Below, one piece after another: positions 32,891 to 41,043 of a DNA stretch of 64,000 bases. Below the pieces are notes generated by a model. That model saw nothing but the letters and a program-made list of their open reading frames with translations. It was not told the origin of the DNA and did not search any database. The DNA comes from JADZAI01 sp047602465 (GTDB taxonomy: Bacteria; Pseudomonadota; Alphaproteobacteria; Micropepsales; Micropepsaceae), in NCBI GenBank assembly GCA_047602465.1, contig JASGHF010000001.1, positions 1,984,001 to 2,048,000 on the forward strand. The letters run 5' to 3'. A program made the translations under genes and the position numbers. Numbering within the stretch: position 1 is the first letter of the stretch; every line of letters begins with the position of its first letter.

Positions 32891-33976
32891 ATGAAAGCCG
32901 CCGTCCTGCGCGAGACGAAGAAGCCGCTCGTCATCGAGAATGTCACCATCAACAAGCCCGGCCCGCGCGAAGTGCTGATCCGCACCAGGGCCGCCGGCGT
33001 CTGCCATTCCGATCTGCATTTCGTCGAAGGCCTCTACCCCTACCCGCTCCCAGCCGTTCTGGGGCACGAGAGCGCCGGCATCGTCGAGCAGGTGGGCAGC
33101 GAAGTGCGCAGCGTCAAACCCGGCGATCACGTCATCACCTGCCTCTCGGCCTTCTGCGGCCGCTGCGAGCACTGCATCACCGGCCATCTCTCGCGCTGCG
33201 TCAGCCCCGACACCAAGCGCGAAGCCGGCGACGAGCCGCGCCTCGTCGAGACCACCGGCCCGATGAACCAGTTCCTCAATCTCTCGTCCTTCGCCGAGAT
33301 GATGCTGATCCACGAGAACGCCTGCGTCTCGATCCGCAAGGACATGCCGTTCGATGTCGCGGCCCTCATCGGCTGCTCCGTCATCACCGGCTATGGCGCG
33401 GTGGCGCACACATCGGGCGTGCGTCCGGGCGAGACCGTCGCCGTCATCGGCTGCGGCGGCATCGGCCTCGCCGCGATCAACGCCGCCGCCATCGCGGGCG
33501 CCAGCCGCATCATCGCGATCGACATGGTCGGCTCGAAACTCAATCTGGCGAAGCATTTCGGCGCGACCGATATCGTGAACCCGAAGGATGGCGACCCGGT
33601 GAAGCAGGTTCAGGATCTCACCAAAGGCGGCGTCCATCACGCCTTCGAAGCGGTCGGCCTCAAGCAGACCGCCGAACAGTCATTCAGGATGCTCGGCCGC
33701 GGCGGCACCGCCAACATCATCGGCATGATCCCCGTCGGCGTGCATATCGAACTGCACGGCGCGGAATTCCTCGGCGAGAAGCGCATCCAGGGTTCCGTCA
33801 TGGGCTCCAACCGCTTCCCGGTCGACATGCCCCGCCTCGTCGATTTCTACATGGCCGGCAAGCTCAAGCTCGACGAGATGATCTCTCAGCGCGTGAAGCT
33901 GGAGCAGGTCAACGAAGCCCTGCAGGAGCTCAAATCCGGCAACCTCGCGCGCAGCGTCATCATGTTCGACGCGTAA
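32891..33976 (+). CDS. Zinc-dependent alcohol dehydrogenase
   Basis: 361 residues from ATG 32891 (GGAGAGAG upstream). Zn catalytic Cys in AAGVCHSDLH, GHE motif in VLGHESAGIV, structural zinc cysteines C-x2-C-x2-C-x7-C (CGRCEHCITGHLSRC), and the NAD fold VIGCGGIGLAAIN. It is a class III-like MDR alcohol dehydrogenase; the substrate is unknown. It is divergent from hisF and convergent with the HxlR-type regulator, as part of a block that splits the his genes. Confidence 0.92.
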   Translation: MKAAVLRETKKPLVIENVTINKPGPREVLIRTRAAGVCHSDLHFVEGLYPYPLPAVLGHESAGIVEQVGSEVRSVKPGDHVITCLSAFCGRCEHCITGHLSRCVSPDTKREAGDEPRLVETTGPMNQFLNLSSFAEMMLIHENACVSIRKDMPFDVAALIGCSVITGYGAVAHTSGVRPGETVAVIGCGGIGLAAINAAAIAGASRIIAIDMVGSKLNLAKHFGATDIVNPKDGDPVKQVQDLTKGGVHHAFEAVGLKQTAEQSFRMLGRGGTANIIGMIPVGVHIELHGAEFLGEKRIQGSVMGSNRFPVDMPRLVDFYMAGKLKLDEMISQRVKLEQVNEALQELKSGNLARSVIMFDA

Positions 33977-33994
33977 CGTCCGCAGGCGGCGCGG

Positions 33995-34690
33995 CTAGGC
34001 GACCTTCGCCATGCGCGCGAACGGGCTCAGTCCCAGCCATGTCTGCATATTGCCCTGCAGCGCCTTGTCGCCGGTCAGCTTCATGCGGCCGGAGGCGAGC
34101 GCGGCGCGCACCGTGTCGCGGCCCATCCAGATCGCGGTCATGGTGCGCAGATCGGTCGCGACATAGAGATCGACGTCAAACCCCGGCGAGACGGAGCAGA
34201 GATCGACGGCCATTTCCGGTTCGACGATCAGCCAGAACGATCTCATGCTCGGGGTCTGTTCGGGATAGGTGAACTGGACGACGCTGCGGCGCGGCGGCAT
34301 GGGCGAGATGTCGAGATTGCGCCGCATGTCCCACATCAGCAATTGCGCATCGAGATGCTGCAGCGAGACCTCGCTGTCCACGAAACGCTGGCCCCATTGC
34401 CCGAACGCCATGACGATCGGCTCCAGCGCGCGGCCTGACGGCGTCAGGTGATATTCCAGGATGCCCGGCTCGCGCGGCGCCGCGATGCGCTCCACGATGC
34501 CGGCCGCTTCCAGCTCCTTCAGCCGCTGCGACAGCAGCGCCGGCGACATGCGCGGTACGCCCCGGCGCAGATCGTTGAACCGGGTCGAGCCTGCGATCAT
34601 TTCGCGCAGGAGAACCACCGTCCAGCGCGTACAAAGGATTTCCGCGGCCATCGAAACCGGACAAAACTGTCTGTAACTGCCTGCCGCCAT
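33995..34690 (-). CDS. HxlR-family transcriptional regulator with SCP2-like C-terminal domain
   Basis: 231 residues. HxlR winged helix: YRQFCPVSMAAEILCTRW (with the family Cys), GSTRFNDLRRGVPRMSPALL, LEAAGIVERI. The C-terminal half (about 130-231) looks like an SCP2-sterol-binding fold (VVQFTY, LYVATDLRTMTAIWMG, LTGDKAL). HxlR proteins respond to redox or aldehyde signals. An IS insertion separates it from the acyl-CoA dehydrogenase gene, with which it would otherwise share a divergent promoter. Confidence 0.85.
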   Translation of the reverse strand: MAAGSYRQFCPVSMAAEILCTRWTVVLLREMIAGSTRFNDLRRGVPRMSPALLSQRLKELEAAGIVERIAAPREPGILEYHLTPSGRALEPIVMAFGQWGQRFVDSEVSLQHLDAQLLMWDMRRNLDISPMPPRRSVVQFTYPEQTPSMRSFWLIVEPEMAVDLCSVSPGFDVDLYVATDLRTMTAIWMGRDTVRAALASGRMKLTGDKALQGNMQTWLGLSPFARMAKVA

Positions 34691-34728
34691 GGGACGCCCT
34701 CCAGCCTCGCTGCAGAAAACTAGCGCTA

Positions 34729-35571
34729 GGGTCCGGACTCAATTGAGCCAATAGGCGCATATAGCGGCGATGAGAGCGCCAGAGAGGAAGTTTCTGGCGA
34801 GCTTGTCGTACCGGGTTGCGACCCGTCGAAAGTCCTTGAGACGACACCACATGCGTTCGACGCGGTTTCGGTCGCGATAGGCGATTTTGTCGTAGGGGAT
34901 AGGCACGCGGCGAGAGGTGGTTGAGGGAATGACGACCTCAGCCCCACGCCGGGCAAGCAACTGGCGCAGGTGGTTGGCGTCGTAGCCCTTGTCGGCGAGC
35001 AGCTTGGTGAATGGCCCGGCTGCTTCGATCAGGGCAGCCGCCATGGTGACATCGTTGGTGTTGCCAGGGCTGAGCAGCAGCACGCGCGGTTTGCCGTGAT
35101 GATCGACCAGGCCGTGGAGCTTGGTGGTGCGGCCGCCCCGTGAGCGACCTATCGCTTGGTCGAAGTCCCCCCTTTTGCGCCCGAGGCTGAGCGGTGCGCC
35201 TTCACATGCGTCGCGTCGATCGAGGCCGAGGAGTAGATGCCGGTGTGGCCGGTCAGGGCATAGAAGATCTCATGCCACAGACCCTGCCGGCTCCAGCGGT
35301 TGAAGCGATTGTAGATCGTCGTGTACGGCCCGAACTCCGGCGGGCAATCGCGCCAGCGCGCCCCGCACTTCAGCATGTGCACGATGCCCGAAATCACCCG
35401 CCGGTCATCGACCCGGTGCGCTCCCTTACGACCGCGCGGCAGCAAAGGCTCAATCCGTGCCCATTCGGCATCGCTCAGCCATTCAACCCGTCGTGCCATC
35501 CCAAGGTCCCCCTTCAGGAACCTTGAATCAGCACTCCACCCAATCCGCTAGACCTTATTGGGTACAGACCC
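34729..35571 (-). mobile_element. IS5-family insertion sequence, copy 1 (843 bp)
   Basis: Ends are GGGTCCGGACTCAATT (left) and, inverted, GGGTCTGTACCCAATA (right), matching at 12 of 16 positions. A TA duplication flanks it (34727-34728 and 35572-35573) within a CTAG target. It carries two overlapping reading frames of a DDE transposase joined by a probable -1 frameshift, as in the IS427 group of IS5. A second copy at 40159-41001 differs at four positions I could see (34829, 34905, 35280, 35506). It sits in the intergenic region between the HxlR regulator and the acyl-CoA dehydrogenase. Confidence 0.93.
34739..35499 (-). CDS. IS5-family transposase (OrfA-OrfB, frameshifted), copy 1
   Basis: OrfA (116 residues, ATG at 35499, stop near 35149) has the DUF4096-type N-terminal domain (LSDAEWARIEPLLP) and the first catalytic Asp (SIDATHVKAHRS). 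The slippery run AAAAGGGGGG (minus strand, 35176-35167) allows a -1 shift into OrfB, which gives DFDQAIGRSRGGRTTKLHGL and carries the second Asp (LADKGYDAN) and the Glu (RNRVERMWCRLKDFRR). The DDE set is complete, so the element may still be active. Confidence 0.9.
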
Positions 35572-35589
35572 TAGGCCGCCGGACTGACC

Positions 35590-35628
35590 AGTTCAGTTTT
35601 CATACCGGGTCGCTTCAGTTGCTGAACT
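35590..35628. promoter_or_regulatory. Inverted repeats upstream of the acyl-CoA dehydrogenase
   Basis: AGTTCAG (35590-35596) and CTGAACT (35622-35628) are inverted, and the right half lies in TTCAG-TTG-CTGAA (35614-35626). This is a possible regulator-binding site about 75-110 bases before the start. The neighbouring HxlR protein is a candidate; this is inference. Confidence 0.35.
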
Positions 35629-35702
35629 ATCGCCGGGACCGGCTTGAGACGATGCTCCCTCTCATGCGGCGCCTGACGCGCCACCAATGATGAGAGAACG
35701 AC

Positions 35703-36845
35703 ATGTCTGCTGCTATCGCCACCTACCCCGCCCCCGCTGAAAGCTGGGCCGACCGCGCCCGGCGCGTCGCCGCCGAATTCGGCCGCAACGCCGCCCGGCA
35801 CGACGCCGACGACAGCTTCGTCGCCGACAATTATGCCCGCCTGAAGGCCGAAGGCTTCTTCAAGGCGCATGTCCCTGCCGAACTCGGCGGCGGCGGCGCG
35901 TCCTACCGCGACATGTGCGATGCGATCCGCTGCATCGCCGCGTCCTGCGGCGCGACCGGCCTCGCCTTCGCCATGCACACCCACCTGGTCGCCGCCGCCG
36001 TCTGGCGGCGTCAGCACCAGAACGCGCCGACCGAAGGCCTGCTGAAGCGCGTCGCGGCGGAAGATCTGGTGCTGGTCTCCAGCGGCGGTTCGGACTGGCT
36101 GAAAAGCGCCGGGACCGCCGTCAAGACGGACGACGGCTTCCTGATCACCGCGCGCAAGGCGTTCTCCAGCGGCTGCCGCGCCGGCGATCTGCTGATGACC
36201 AGCGCTGTCTATGACGATCCCTGGGTCGGCCCGACCGTTCTCCATTTCGGCGTGCCGCTGAAGGCCAAGGGCGTCACGATCAACGAGACGTGGAAGGTCA
36301 TGGGCATGCGGGAAACCGGCTCCGACGACGTGGTCATGGAAGACGTCTTCGTCGCCGAGGCCGCGATCTCCGGCCGCCGTCCCCAGGCGAAATGGCACAT
36401 GCTGTTTCACGTCATCTCGATGATCGCCTTCCCGCTCATCTACGCCGCCTATGCCGGCGTCGCCGAAGGCGCCCGCGCCGAGGCGTTGAAGCTGGTGAAG
36501 GGCCGGGCCGACGATGGCGATCTGCCGATACTGGCGGGAGAGCTGGAAAACGCCTTCGCGCAGACCGAGATGGCGCTTGAGCGCATGATCGACACTGCAG
36601 AAACCCAGATGCCGGGCGCGGAGACGACGAGCCGCACGATGGTCGCCCGCACGCTGGCCGGCGAAGCGGCGATCCGCACGGTGACCCAGGCGCTCGAACT
36701 CGCCGGCGGCGGCGCGTTCTATCGCAAGCACGGTCTGGAGCGCGCCTTCCGCGACGTTCAGGGCGCGCGCTTCCATCCGCTTCAGGGCAAGGCGCAGCTG
36801 CGCTACTCCGGTCGTGTCGCGCTGGGTCTCGACATAGACGGTTGA
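35703..36845 (+). CDS. Acyl-CoA dehydrogenase family protein
   Basis: 380 residues. N-terminal helical domain (HVPAELGGGGASYRDMCDAI), middle beta domain (KVMGMRETGSDDVVMEDVFV) and C-terminal helices ending LGGAFYRK-type text (ELAGGGAFYRKHGLERAFRDVQGARFHPLQG). The fold is clearly acyl-CoA dehydrogenase; the R-D-x-x-G/H pattern near the C-terminus is conserved. It may instead be a flavin monooxygenase of the same fold (DszC-like). The gene lies directly after IS copy 1. Confidence 0.85.
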   Translation: MSAAIATYPAPAESWADRARRVAAEFGRNAARHDADDSFVADNYARLKAEGFFKAHVPAELGGGGASYRDMCDAIRCIAASCGATGLAFAMHTHLVAAAVWRRQHQNAPTEGLLKRVAAEDLVLVSSGGSDWLKSAGTAVKTDDGFLITARKAFSSGCRAGDLLMTSAVYDDPWVGPTVLHFGVPLKAKGVTINETWKVMGMRETGSDDVVMEDVFVAEAAISGRRPQAKWHMLFHVISMIAFPLIYAAYAGVAEGARAEALKLVKGRADDGDLPILAGELENAFAQTEMALERMIDTAETQMPGAETTSRTMVARTLAGEAAIRTVTQALELAGGGAFYRKHGLERAFRDVQGARFHPLQGKAQLRYSGRVALGLDIDG

Positions 36846-36854
36846 TCCGGCGAA

Positions 36855-37586
36855 CTAGCCGCCGCGCGACAGCTTCAGGGCGTCGCGCGGCGACAGTTTG
36901 CCGTCATAGAGCGCCCGCCCGCAGATGACGCCGGTGATGCCGGGCGTCGCCATGCAGGCTTTCACGTCGCCAAGGCCCGCAAGGCCGCCCGACGCGATCA
37001 CCGGCACGCCGTGCGCCGCTTCCACGACGCGCGCCGTCTGCTCGATATTGATCCCCTGCCCCGTGCCGTCGCGGCCGACATCGGTGAAGATGATCGCCGC
37101 CACCCCGGCATCGCGATAGCGGCTGGCGAGCTCGCCCGCATCCATATGCGTGTCTTCCGCCCAGCCTTGCACCGCCACCTTGAAATCCTTGGCGTCGATG
37201 CCGACCGCGATCTTCCCGGGAAAGGCGCACGCCATATCCATCACCAGATGCGGATTGCGCGCCGCGACGGTGCCGAGGATCACGCGCGTCACGCCTGCCT
37301 CGATCCAGCGCTCCACCTGGCGCCGGTCACGGATGCCGCCGCCCAGTTGCACCGGCACGTTCACGGCTTTCAGGATATCGCTGACCGCCTCGTAGTTCAC
37401 GGGATGGCCTTCGAACGCGCCGTTGAGATCGACGACGTGGATCCACTCAAATCCCGCCGCCTGCCAGGCGGCCGCCTGCTTGCCGGGCTTCAGCGAAAAC
37501 ACCGTGGCCGACAGCATGTCGCCTTTCACAAGGCGCACGCACTGGCCGTCCTTCAGATCGATCGCGGGATAAAGCGTGAAGCTCAT
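36855..37586 (-). CDS. hisA: Phosphoribosylformimino-5-aminoimidazole carboxamide ribotide isomerase
   Basis: 243 residues from ATG 37586, which overlaps the hisH stop as ATGA and is preferred over an ATG 9 bases upstream. TIM-barrel signatures: LYPAIDLKDGQCVRLVKGDM (catalytic Asp), QLGGGIRDRRQVERWIEAG, TDVGRDGTGQGINIE and VIASGGLAGLGDV. It catalyses the Amadori isomerisation before HisF/HisH. It ends next to the convergent acyl-CoA dehydrogenase gene instead of hisF. Confidence 0.97.
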   Translation of the reverse strand: MSFTLYPAIDLKDGQCVRLVKGDMLSATVFSLKPGKQAAAWQAAGFEWIHVVDLNGAFEGHPVNYEAVSDILKAVNVPVQLGGGIRDRRQVERWIEAGVTRVILGTVAARNPHLVMDMACAFPGKIAVGIDAKDFKVAVQGWAEDTHMDAGELASRYRDAGVAAIIFTDVGRDGTGQGINIEQTARVVEAAHGVPVIASGGLAGLGDVKACMATPGITGVICGRALYDGKLSPRDALKLSRGG

Positions 37587-38227
37587 GGCCGCCATTTCAG
37601 GAACTGGGTGAGCAGCGTCAATCCGGCCTGCTGGCTTTTCTCGGGGTGAAACTGCGTTCCGATCATGTTGTCCCGCCCCGCCACCGCCGCGAATTTCACG
37701 CCATAGTCGCAGACGCCCAGCACCTCGTCCGGTGCGCCGTTCTGCAGCGCATAGGAATGGACGAAATAGACATGCGCGCCGTCGAGGCCCGCCGTCACGG
37801 GGTGATCGTGGCGGAGCGTGAGCGTGTTCCAGCCCATATGCGGAATTTTCAACGACGCGTCCGGCGGATCGAGCCGCGTCACCTCGCCCTTCAGCCAGCC
37901 AAGACCTTCATGGCGGCCGAACTCGACGCCGACTTCGCTCATCAACTGCATGCCGACGCAGATGCCCAGAAACGGTTTGCGCTTTTCGATCACGCTTTCG
38001 ATCAGCGCGTCTTTCAATCCCGCAACGCCCGACAAGCCCGCCATGCAATCGGCGAACGCGCCGACGCCCGGCAGCACCACGCGGTCAGCGCGATAGATGG
38101 CATCAACATCGCTCGTGATTTCGATTCGGCTCGGCAACGAGGCATCGCTCGCCGCGCGTTCCAGCGCTTTCGCGCAAGATCGCAGATTGCCCGATCCGTA
38201 ATCGATGACTGCGATGGTTTCGGCCAT
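37583..38227 (-). CDS. hisH: Imidazole glycerol phosphate synthase, glutamine amidotransferase subunit
   Basis: 214 residues. Class I amidotransferase: IDYGSGNLRSCAKAL, nucleophile Cys in LGICVGMQLM, and the His-Glu pair in GTQFHPEKSQ. It supplies ammonia from glutamine to HisF. It starts 6 bases after the hisB stop and is coupled to hisA by ATGA. Confidence 0.97.
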   Translation of the reverse strand: MAETIAVIDYGSGNLRSCAKALERAASDASLPSRIEITSDVDAIYRADRVVLPGVGAFADCMAGLSGVAGLKDALIESVIEKRKPFLGICVGMQLMSEVGVEFGRHEGLGWLKGEVTRLDPPDASLKIPHMGWNTLTLRHDHPVTAGLDGAHVYFVHSYALQNGAPDEVLGVCDYGVKFAAVAGRDNMIGTQFHPEKSQQAGLTLLTQFLKWRP

Positions 38228-38233
38228 GCGGCC

Positions 38234-38821
38234 CTACAACACGCCCTTGGTCGAGGCGAAGCCATCGCCCAGCCGCTCGTCGCGCTCCACGGCGGCGCGC
38301 AGCGCCCGCGCGAACGCCTTGAAGCAGCTCTCGACGATGTGGTGGTTGTTCTCGCCGTAGAGATTTTCCACGTGCAGCGTGATGCCCGCATTCTGCGCCA
38401 CCGCCTGGAACCATTCCTTGAACAGCTCGGTGTCCATCTCGCCCAGCTTCGGCCTGGTGAAGTTCACCTTCCAAATCAGGTAGGGCCGGTTCGACACATC
38501 GATAGTGCAGCGCGTCAGCGTCTCGTCCATCGGAATGGTCGCCTCGCCGAAGCGGCGGATGCCCTTGAAATCGCCCAGCGCCTTGGCGATCGCCTGGCCG
38601 ATCACGATGCCGGTGTCTTCGGTCGTGTGGTGGAAATCGATGTGCAGGTCGCCCTGCGCCCGCACCTTCAGATCCATCATCGCGTGGCGCGACAGCGCCT
38701 CCAGCATGTGGTCGAGAAAGCCGATGCCGGTATCGATGTCGTAATCGCCGGTGCCGTCGAGATCGAGCGAGACCATGATCTCGGTCTCGCGCGTCTTTCG
38801 CTCGATCATCGCGGTGCGCAT
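38234..38821 (-). CDS. hisB: Imidazoleglycerol-phosphate dehydratase
   Basis: 195 residues from MRTAMIERKT, the monofunctional form. Mn-binding His clusters are visible: FLDHMLEALSRH, DFHHTTEDTGIVIGQA and ENNHHIVESCFKAFARAL. It dehydrates imidazole glycerol phosphate. It is the first gene of the hisB-hisH-hisA run, divergent from hslV. Confidence 0.97.
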   Translation of the reverse strand: MRTAMIERKTRETEIMVSLDLDGTGDYDIDTGIGFLDHMLEALSRHAMMDLKVRAQGDLHIDFHHTTEDTGIVIGQAIAKALGDFKGIRRFGEATIPMDETLTRCTIDVSNRPYLIWKVNFTRPKLGEMDTELFKEWFQAVAQNAGITLHVENLYGENNHHIVESCFKAFARALRAAVERDERLGDGFASTKGVL

Positions 38822-38943
38822 GGGGGACACGTCCTTCAATCCGGGCGTTTCCTTACGTCCGTGACCCCATTTGCGCAATGACCGGCAAACTTGACGTAAA
38901 CGGGCAGGGGCATCACATCCCGTCCTCGTATTTCGAGGACCAG

Positions 38944-39504
38944 ATGGCCGACAAACCCCACGACCCTCTCGACTGGCACGGCACGACCATCGTGTCCGTC
39001 CGCAAGGGCGGCAAGGTGGTGATCGCCGGCGACGGCCAGGTCTCGATGGGCCAGACGGTCATCAAGGGCAACGCGCGCAAGGTGCGCCGGCTGGGGAAGG
39101 GCGACGTGATCGTCGGCTTCGCCGGGGCGACCGCCGACGCCTTCACGCTGTTCGAGCGGCTGGAAGCCAAGCTCGAGACCTATCCCGGCAACCTCACCCG
39201 CGCCTGCGTCGAGCTGGCGAAGGACTGGCGCACCGACCGGTATCTCCGCCGTCTGGAGGCCCTGATGATCGTCGCCGACCCCAAGGTCTCGCTGCTGCTG
39301 ACCGGGCAGGGCGACGTGCTAGAGCCGGAAGACGGGGTCATCGGCATCGGCTCGGGCGGCAATTACGCCCTGGCCGCCGCCCGCGCGCTGGCCGACACCG
39401 ACCTCGGGCCTGAGGAAATCGCCCGGAAAGCCATGAAAATCGCCGCCCAGATCTGCGTCTACACCAACGGCAATCTGACCGTGGAGACGCTGGAAGAGAA
39501 GTAG
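38944..39504 (+). CDS. hslV: ATP-dependent protease HslV, peptidase subunit
   Basis: 186 residues from ATG 38944. The proteasome-like active-site Thr is probably Thr14, freed by cutting after DWHG (DWHGTTIVSVRKGG). IAGDGQVSMGQTVIKGNARK and GIGSGGNYALAAARAL are conserved. HslV forms a double hexamer capped by HslU. A CTTGAC at 38890-38895 might be a heat-shock -35 element, unproven. hslU is usually next; here a TA module and an IS intervene. Confidence 0.97.
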   Translation: MADKPHDPLDWHGTTIVSVRKGGKVVIAGDGQVSMGQTVIKGNARKVRRLGKGDVIVGFAGATADAFTLFERLEAKLETYPGNLTRACVELAKDWRTDRYLRRLEALMIVADPKVSLLLTGQGDVLEPEDGVIGIGSGGNYALAAARALADTDLGPEEIARKAMKIAAQICVYTNGNLTVETLEEK

Positions 39505-39506
39505 GG

Positions 39507-39557
39507 TATAACGCTCGTTAGAACGTCCTTGCCTCGTGGTTTTACATTCGTTATAAC
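39507..39557. promoter_or_regulatory. Operator-like palindromes of the toxin-antitoxin module
   Basis: TAACG-CT-CGTTA (39509-39520) and GTTATAAC (39550-39557, abutting the antitoxin ATG) are perfect palindromes sharing CGTTATA in opposite orientation (39507-39513 and 39549-39555). TTGCCT (39529-39534), 16 bases, TTATAA (39551-39556) could be a promoter overlapping the second palindrome. This is a typical layout for antitoxin autoregulation. Confidence 0.5.
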
Positions 39558-39779
39558 ATGAAGCTCAAAGTCACGAAAATCGGGAATTCTCTGGGGGTTA
39601 TCTTGCCCAAGGAAACCATCGCCAAACTGAAAGCTGCCCAGGGAGACGAGCTTTTCGTCACCGACACGGCCAATGGCATCCAGCTTTCTGCCTACGATGC
39701 CGATTTCGAGGCCCAGATGACCGCCATGCGCGCGGTTATGAAAAAGCGCCGGAATGCGCTGCGCGAACTCGCCAAATGA
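39558..39779 (+). CDS. AbrB/MazE-family antitoxin
   Basis: 73 residues. The swapped-hairpin AbrB fold is clear at the N-terminus (KVTKIGNSLGVILPKETIAKL), followed by an acidic then basic tail that would bind the toxin. It is translationally coupled to the doc gene by an ATGA overlap. There is no Shine-Dalgarno before it because a palindrome abuts the ATG. AbrB-type antitoxins bind and repress their own promoter. Confidence 0.85.
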   Translation: MKLKVTKIGNSLGVILPKETIAKLKAAQGDELFVTDTANGIQLSAYDADFEAQMTAMRAVMKKRRNALRELAK

Positions 39780-40159
39780 CCTGGCGCTGGCTCAACCGCC
39801 AGGCCCTCCTCGCTGCCCATGACGAACAGCTCGCCGAGCATGGCGGTGCGACCGGCGTGCGGGACGAAGGCCTCTTCGATTCCGCGCTCGCAAGGCCGGA
39901 AAACCTGGCCGCCTATGGCACGCCGGACGTGTTCGCGCTGGCTGCCGCCTATGGCTTCGGCCTCGCCCGCAACCACCCGTTTGTCGACGGCAACAAGCGC
40001 GTGGCGGCGATCGCGACGGAAACCTTTCTCGCTCTCAACGGCATGGCGCTCGAGGTGGACGACGCCGCCTTTGTCATGACCTTCCTGTCGCTTGCGGCGG
40101 GCGAGATGGACGAAGACGCCCTCGCGGACTGGCTGCGCCGGCACGGCACGCCGCTCTAG
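39776..40159 (+). CDS. Doc (death-on-curing) Fic-family toxin
   Basis: 127 residues, standard Doc length. The Fic/Doc active-site motif HPFVDGNKR is at residues 67-75, with FALAAAYGFGLARN before it. Doc toxins phosphorylate or otherwise inactivate EF-Tu and arrest growth; Phd is the usual antitoxin, whereas here it is an AbrB-type protein. The TAG stop (40157-40159) is formed by the TA target base pair and the first G of the IS. Confidence 0.9.
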   Translation: MTWRWLNRQALLAAHDEQLAEHGGATGVRDEGLFDSALARPENLAAYGTPDVFALAAAYGFGLARNHPFVDGNKRVAAIATETFLALNGMALEVDDAAFVMTFLSLAAGEMDEDALADWLRRHGTPL

Positions 40160-41001
40160 GGTCCGGACTCAATTGAGCCAATAGGCGCATATAGCGGCGA
40201 TGAGAGCGCCAGAGAGGAAGTTTCTGGCGAGCTTGTCGTACCGGGTTGCGACCCGTCGGAAGTCCTTGAGACGACACCACATGCGTTCGACGCGGTTTCG
40301 GTCGCGATAGGCGATTTTGTCGTAGGGGATAGGCGCGCGGCGAGAGGTGGTTGAGGGAATGACGACCTCAGCCCCACGCCGGGCAAGCAACTGGCGCAGG
40401 TGGTTGGCGTCGTAGCCCTTGTCGGCGAGCAGCTTGGTGAATGGCCCGGCTGCTTCGATCAGGGCAGCCGCCATGGTGACATCGTTGGTGTTGCCAGGGC
40501 TGAGCAGCAGCACGCGCGGTTTGCCGTGATGATCGACCAGGCCGTGGAGCTTGGTGGTGCGGCCGCCCCGTGAGCGACCTATCGCTTGGTCGAAGTCCCC
40601 CCTTTTGCGCCCGAGGCTGAGCGGTGCGCCTTCACATGCGTCGCGTCGATCGAGGCCGAGGAGTAGATGCCGGTGTGGCCGGTCAGGGCATAGAAGATCT
40701 CATGCCACAAACCCTGCCGGCTCCAGCGGTTGAAGCGATTGTAGATCGTCGTGTACGGCCCGAACTCCGGCGGGCAATCGCGCCAGCGCGCCCCGCACTT
40801 CAGCATGTGCACGATGCCCGAAATCACCCGCCGGTCATCGACCCGGTGCGCTCCCTTACGACCGCGCGGCAGCAAAGGCTCAATCCGTGCCCATTCGGCA
40901 TCGCTCAGCCATTCAACCCGTCGTGCCATCCCAAGATCCCCCTTCAGGAACCTTGAATCAGCACTCCACCCAATCCGCTAGACCTTATTGGGTACAGACC
41001 C
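40159..41001 (-). mobile_element. IS5-family insertion sequence, copy 2 (843 bp)
   Basis: The same element, length and orientation as 34729-35571, exactly 5430 bp away, with TA duplications at 40157-40158 and 41002-41003 in a CTAG target. It is inserted in the stop codon of the doc gene and separates hslV plus the TA pair from hslU. The two copies are direct repeats. Confidence 0.93.
40169..40929 (-). CDS. IS5-family transposase (OrfA-OrfB, frameshifted), copy 2
   Basis: As copy 1: OrfA from ATG 40929, slippery AAAAGGGGGG at 40606-40597 (minus strand), then OrfB with the second Asp and the Glu. Against copy 1, OrfB has Ala for Val in the SRR(V/A)PIPYDK segment. The DDE residues are intact. 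Confidence 0.9.
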
Positions 41002-41043
41002 TAGGCTTTCGCGCGACCCCGCGACCCCCTATCTCTCCCGGCC

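Noticed and set aside
31972..34272. Very long plus-strand open frame (766 codons)
   Set aside because: It is antisense to hisF and out of frame with the alcohol dehydrogenase; its Arg/His/Pro-rich composition is what GC-rich DNA gives when read off-frame.
34729..41001. Composite transposon bounded by the two IS copies
   Set aside because: Each copy has its own TA duplication, and the DNA between is mainly core his/hsl genes in conserved order, so they look like two independent insertions.
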